Shown: piece by piece, positions 62,596-64,000 of the stretch
How positions within the stretch are numbered: position 1 is the first letter of the stretch
Layout of the letters: every line of letters starts with the position of its first letter
Source of the DNA: Streptomyces sp. GKU 895
GTDB taxonomy: Bacteria > Actinomycetota > Actinomycetes > Streptomycetales > Streptomycetaceae
Assembly (NCBI GenBank): GCA_002027195.1
Contig: MWJO01000001.1
Span: 62,001-126,000, forward strand
Reading direction: 5' to 3'
Length of the DNA: 64,000 nucleotides
Notes under the pieces: model-generated
Databases searched by the model: none
Seen by the model: only the letters and a program-made list of their open reading frames with translations
Told to the model about the DNA's origin: nothing
Made by a program: the position numbers and the translations under genes

Positions 62596-63039
62596 TCACT
62601 CCGAGTGCTGTGCTTGGGATGGCCACTGCCCTTCGGTGAACTGCAGGCCCCAGTAGTAGGGGTTCACTTCCGACAAGGTGCGCGCCGTCCAACGGGTCGG
62701 GTTGCCTTCCTGCGGGACGGCGACTTCGACGGACGGCCCCCAGAGCGCGAGCCGTTCCTGGCAGACGCCACAGGGCGGCAAGATCAGAATCCTGTCGCGC
62801 TCCACGTCACGGCACACGCAGACGGACGCGGTGATGGTTCGGTCTTGGGTGTAGGCCTGGATGAACGCTCCGGTCTCCTGGCAGAGTGCAACCGGGCCGT
62901 TCATGTTGTCGAGGCCAAGGCTGGTCAGGATGCCACCGTCAGCGAGCCGCACAGCGGCTGCCCCGCCAGGTTCGCCCGCAGGCCAGCGTCGCTCCATAAG
63001 TTCCACGGCCGCGTCTACAAGCGCCTGGTCGAGTTTCAT
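62596..63039 (-). CDS. cytidine-deaminase-like protein
   Basis: A 147-residue zinc enzyme candidate. The catalytic Glu lies in GPVALCQETGAFIQAYTQDR, where the usual (H/C)AE reads CQE; the second zinc motif is LPPCGVCQERLALWG. Spacing fits nucleoside deaminases such as CDA or blasticidin-S deaminase. The C-terminal 30 residues (NPYYWGLQFTEGQWPSQAQH) extend beyond the core. ATG 63039 has no strong ribosome site. Substrate unknown. Confidence 0.75.
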   Translation of the reverse strand: MKLDQALVDAAVELMERRWPAGEPGGAAAVRLADGGILTSLGLDNMNGPVALCQETGAFIQAYTQDRTITASVCVCRDVERDRILILPPCGVCQERLALWGPSVEVAVPQEGNPTRWTARTLSEVNPYYWGLQFTEGQWPSQAQHSE

Positions 63040-63439
63040 GCACCGGATTTTGGCACGAGCTGTGAATGCGGCACGGGCTGGGAAGGAGATCGAGGATTGG
63101 CACTACCGCAGCACAGGGGACCCCCTGTTCCCGTCGCCGACACATGGATTTGTGGAACCTGTGCTGCCTGCCCCCAAGACGGAGGCGCCACCGTGGTGCC
63201 CCACGTCCCGACGCCATCGCACCGCTCGTGCGTAAAGTGCGCGCCGCATCCGCGTGGTCATAGTGCCGCTATCCGCGCTGGTCACTCCTCAGGGATGCTT
63301 CTGTGGGCGCTTTGAGCGGTCCGGTCATAGCCTGGCTGGTGCTCGGGGCTTTCGCGGAGGTCCGTCAAGCCCCGAACCATCTGGTCAGGTGCCATCACAT
63401 CCCGACCCAGCCATGCCCTGTTCCCGGCCCACTCGGCTG

Positions 63440-63841
63440 GACGAAGCGACGGCGCTTGGGCGGCAACATGGCTGCGCCGGGCACGCCTGGCGCCTTCGGG
63501 ATCTGCGCGACGCGGGCGCAACGGTCGCCCTGGGCTCGGACTGGCTCATCGCCCACTACGACGCCCGGACGGTCCTGGCCGCGGCGCACGCACCAAGAGG
63601 CGGGGCCTCGGTCCGGGCGGGGCTGACCGGCCTCGAAGCCCTCGAAGCCCGCGAAGGCGTCACGACGCGCGCGGCACGGGCGGCAGGGGAGGCCGAGGTG
63701 ACGGGCCGTATCGCCGCTGGCTGCCGCGCAGACCTCACGGCCCGGGGCCTGGACCCGGTCCAGGCCCCGGCGGACGAGCTGGCTCAGGCGCCGGTGCTGC
63801 TGACGGTGACCGGCGGGCACGTGGTGCACCGCACGCAGTGA
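63440..63841 (+). pseudogene. YtcJ-like amidohydrolase C-terminal fragment
   Basis: AWRLRDLRDAGATVALGSDW contains the C-terminal metal-site motif of amidohydrolases (GSDW); it continues TTRAARAAGEAEVTGRIAAG, CRADLTARGLDPV and LLTVTGGHVVHRTQ to the stop at 63841. The N-terminal barrel with the HxH motif is absent upstream, so it is a truncated gene. The last 159 bases of the window show no feature. Confidence 0.65.
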
Positions 63842-64000
63842 GGCGGCAGGGTGCCGTGCTCGTCGCTTCCCAGGGCTCATCGGCGTCGTCGGATCGGTCT
63901 CCAACACCCCGTGCTCACCGCCTGCTCCTCTTATGGGTGCTGGGCGGCGCGGTCGTCGATCGATCTCGTGGTAGCTTCACGGCGGAGGCGCACTGGTGCC

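Noticed and set aside
62290..63039. A deaminase-tipped Rhs toxin
   Set aside because: The deaminase gene lies 5' of the Rhs fragment and in another frame, whereas toxin tips are fused at the 3' end.

Overview
The window is high-GC actinobacterial DNA, very probably a Streptomyces chromosome arm. Evidence: strong codon bias in both directions, many Tat or Sec signal peptides on polysaccharide hydrolases, NarL-type two-component pairs, PP2C/STAS/ANTAR/RsbW-like regulators, a futalosine-pathway MqnA homologue, a DUF6233 protein, and a high load of degraded transposases and frameshifted genes. No tRNA, rRNA, CRISPR array or replication origin was seen.

Layout. 0.5-9 kb: a methyltransferase, a NarL two-component pair divergent from an MMPL exporter, and an HxlR regulator divergent from a DHA2 drug exporter. 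9-10.5 kb: two small secreted proteins, each behind the same palindrome plus GTACGTTCCCC module. 10.6-23.5 kb: a plant cell-wall locus holding a decayed GH5 cellulase truncated by an IS256-type remnant, a GH29 alpha-L-fucosidase, a LacI regulator with three matching operators, a sugar ABC importer (binding lipoprotein and two permeases), a GH78 alpha-L-rhamnosidase and a GH43 arabinanase. The enzymes cut side chains and backbone linkages of pectin and xyloglucan, and the importer takes up the products.

23.5-33 kb: a response regulator, histidine kinase and ABC-2 exporter operon; a cupin dioxygenase, broken MFS gene and zinc alcohol dehydrogenase cluster; an AraC regulator; then a strip of gene relics. 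33-40 kb: a PAS/GAF/PP2C/ATPase phosphatase, a lectin-propeller/zincin fusion with a HEAT-repeat neighbour, and a free-standing condensation-domain protein. 40-44 kb: GH74 xyloglucanase and GH12 endoglucanase, with LacI-type palindromes between the GH74 gene and the divergent condensation gene.

44-64 kb is accessory DNA: HAD phosphatase, an orphan KOW protein, a MerR/SDR pair, scattered STAS, ANTAR and RsbW-like partner-switching parts (including a duplicated STAS/ANTAR divergent locus decayed in opposite ways), an MqnA paralogue, an SMI1/KNR4 protein, a molybdopterin oxidoreductase with its FAD reductase, a TetR/cupin pair, a Nudix relic, GNAT, a lipoprotein, small secreted proteins, an Rhs fragment, a cytidine-deaminase-like protein and a truncated amidohydrolase, mixed with IS5 and IS630-type remnants. 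At least ten genes need one or more frameshifts to read through. Function assignments come from remembered family motifs; no database search was run.
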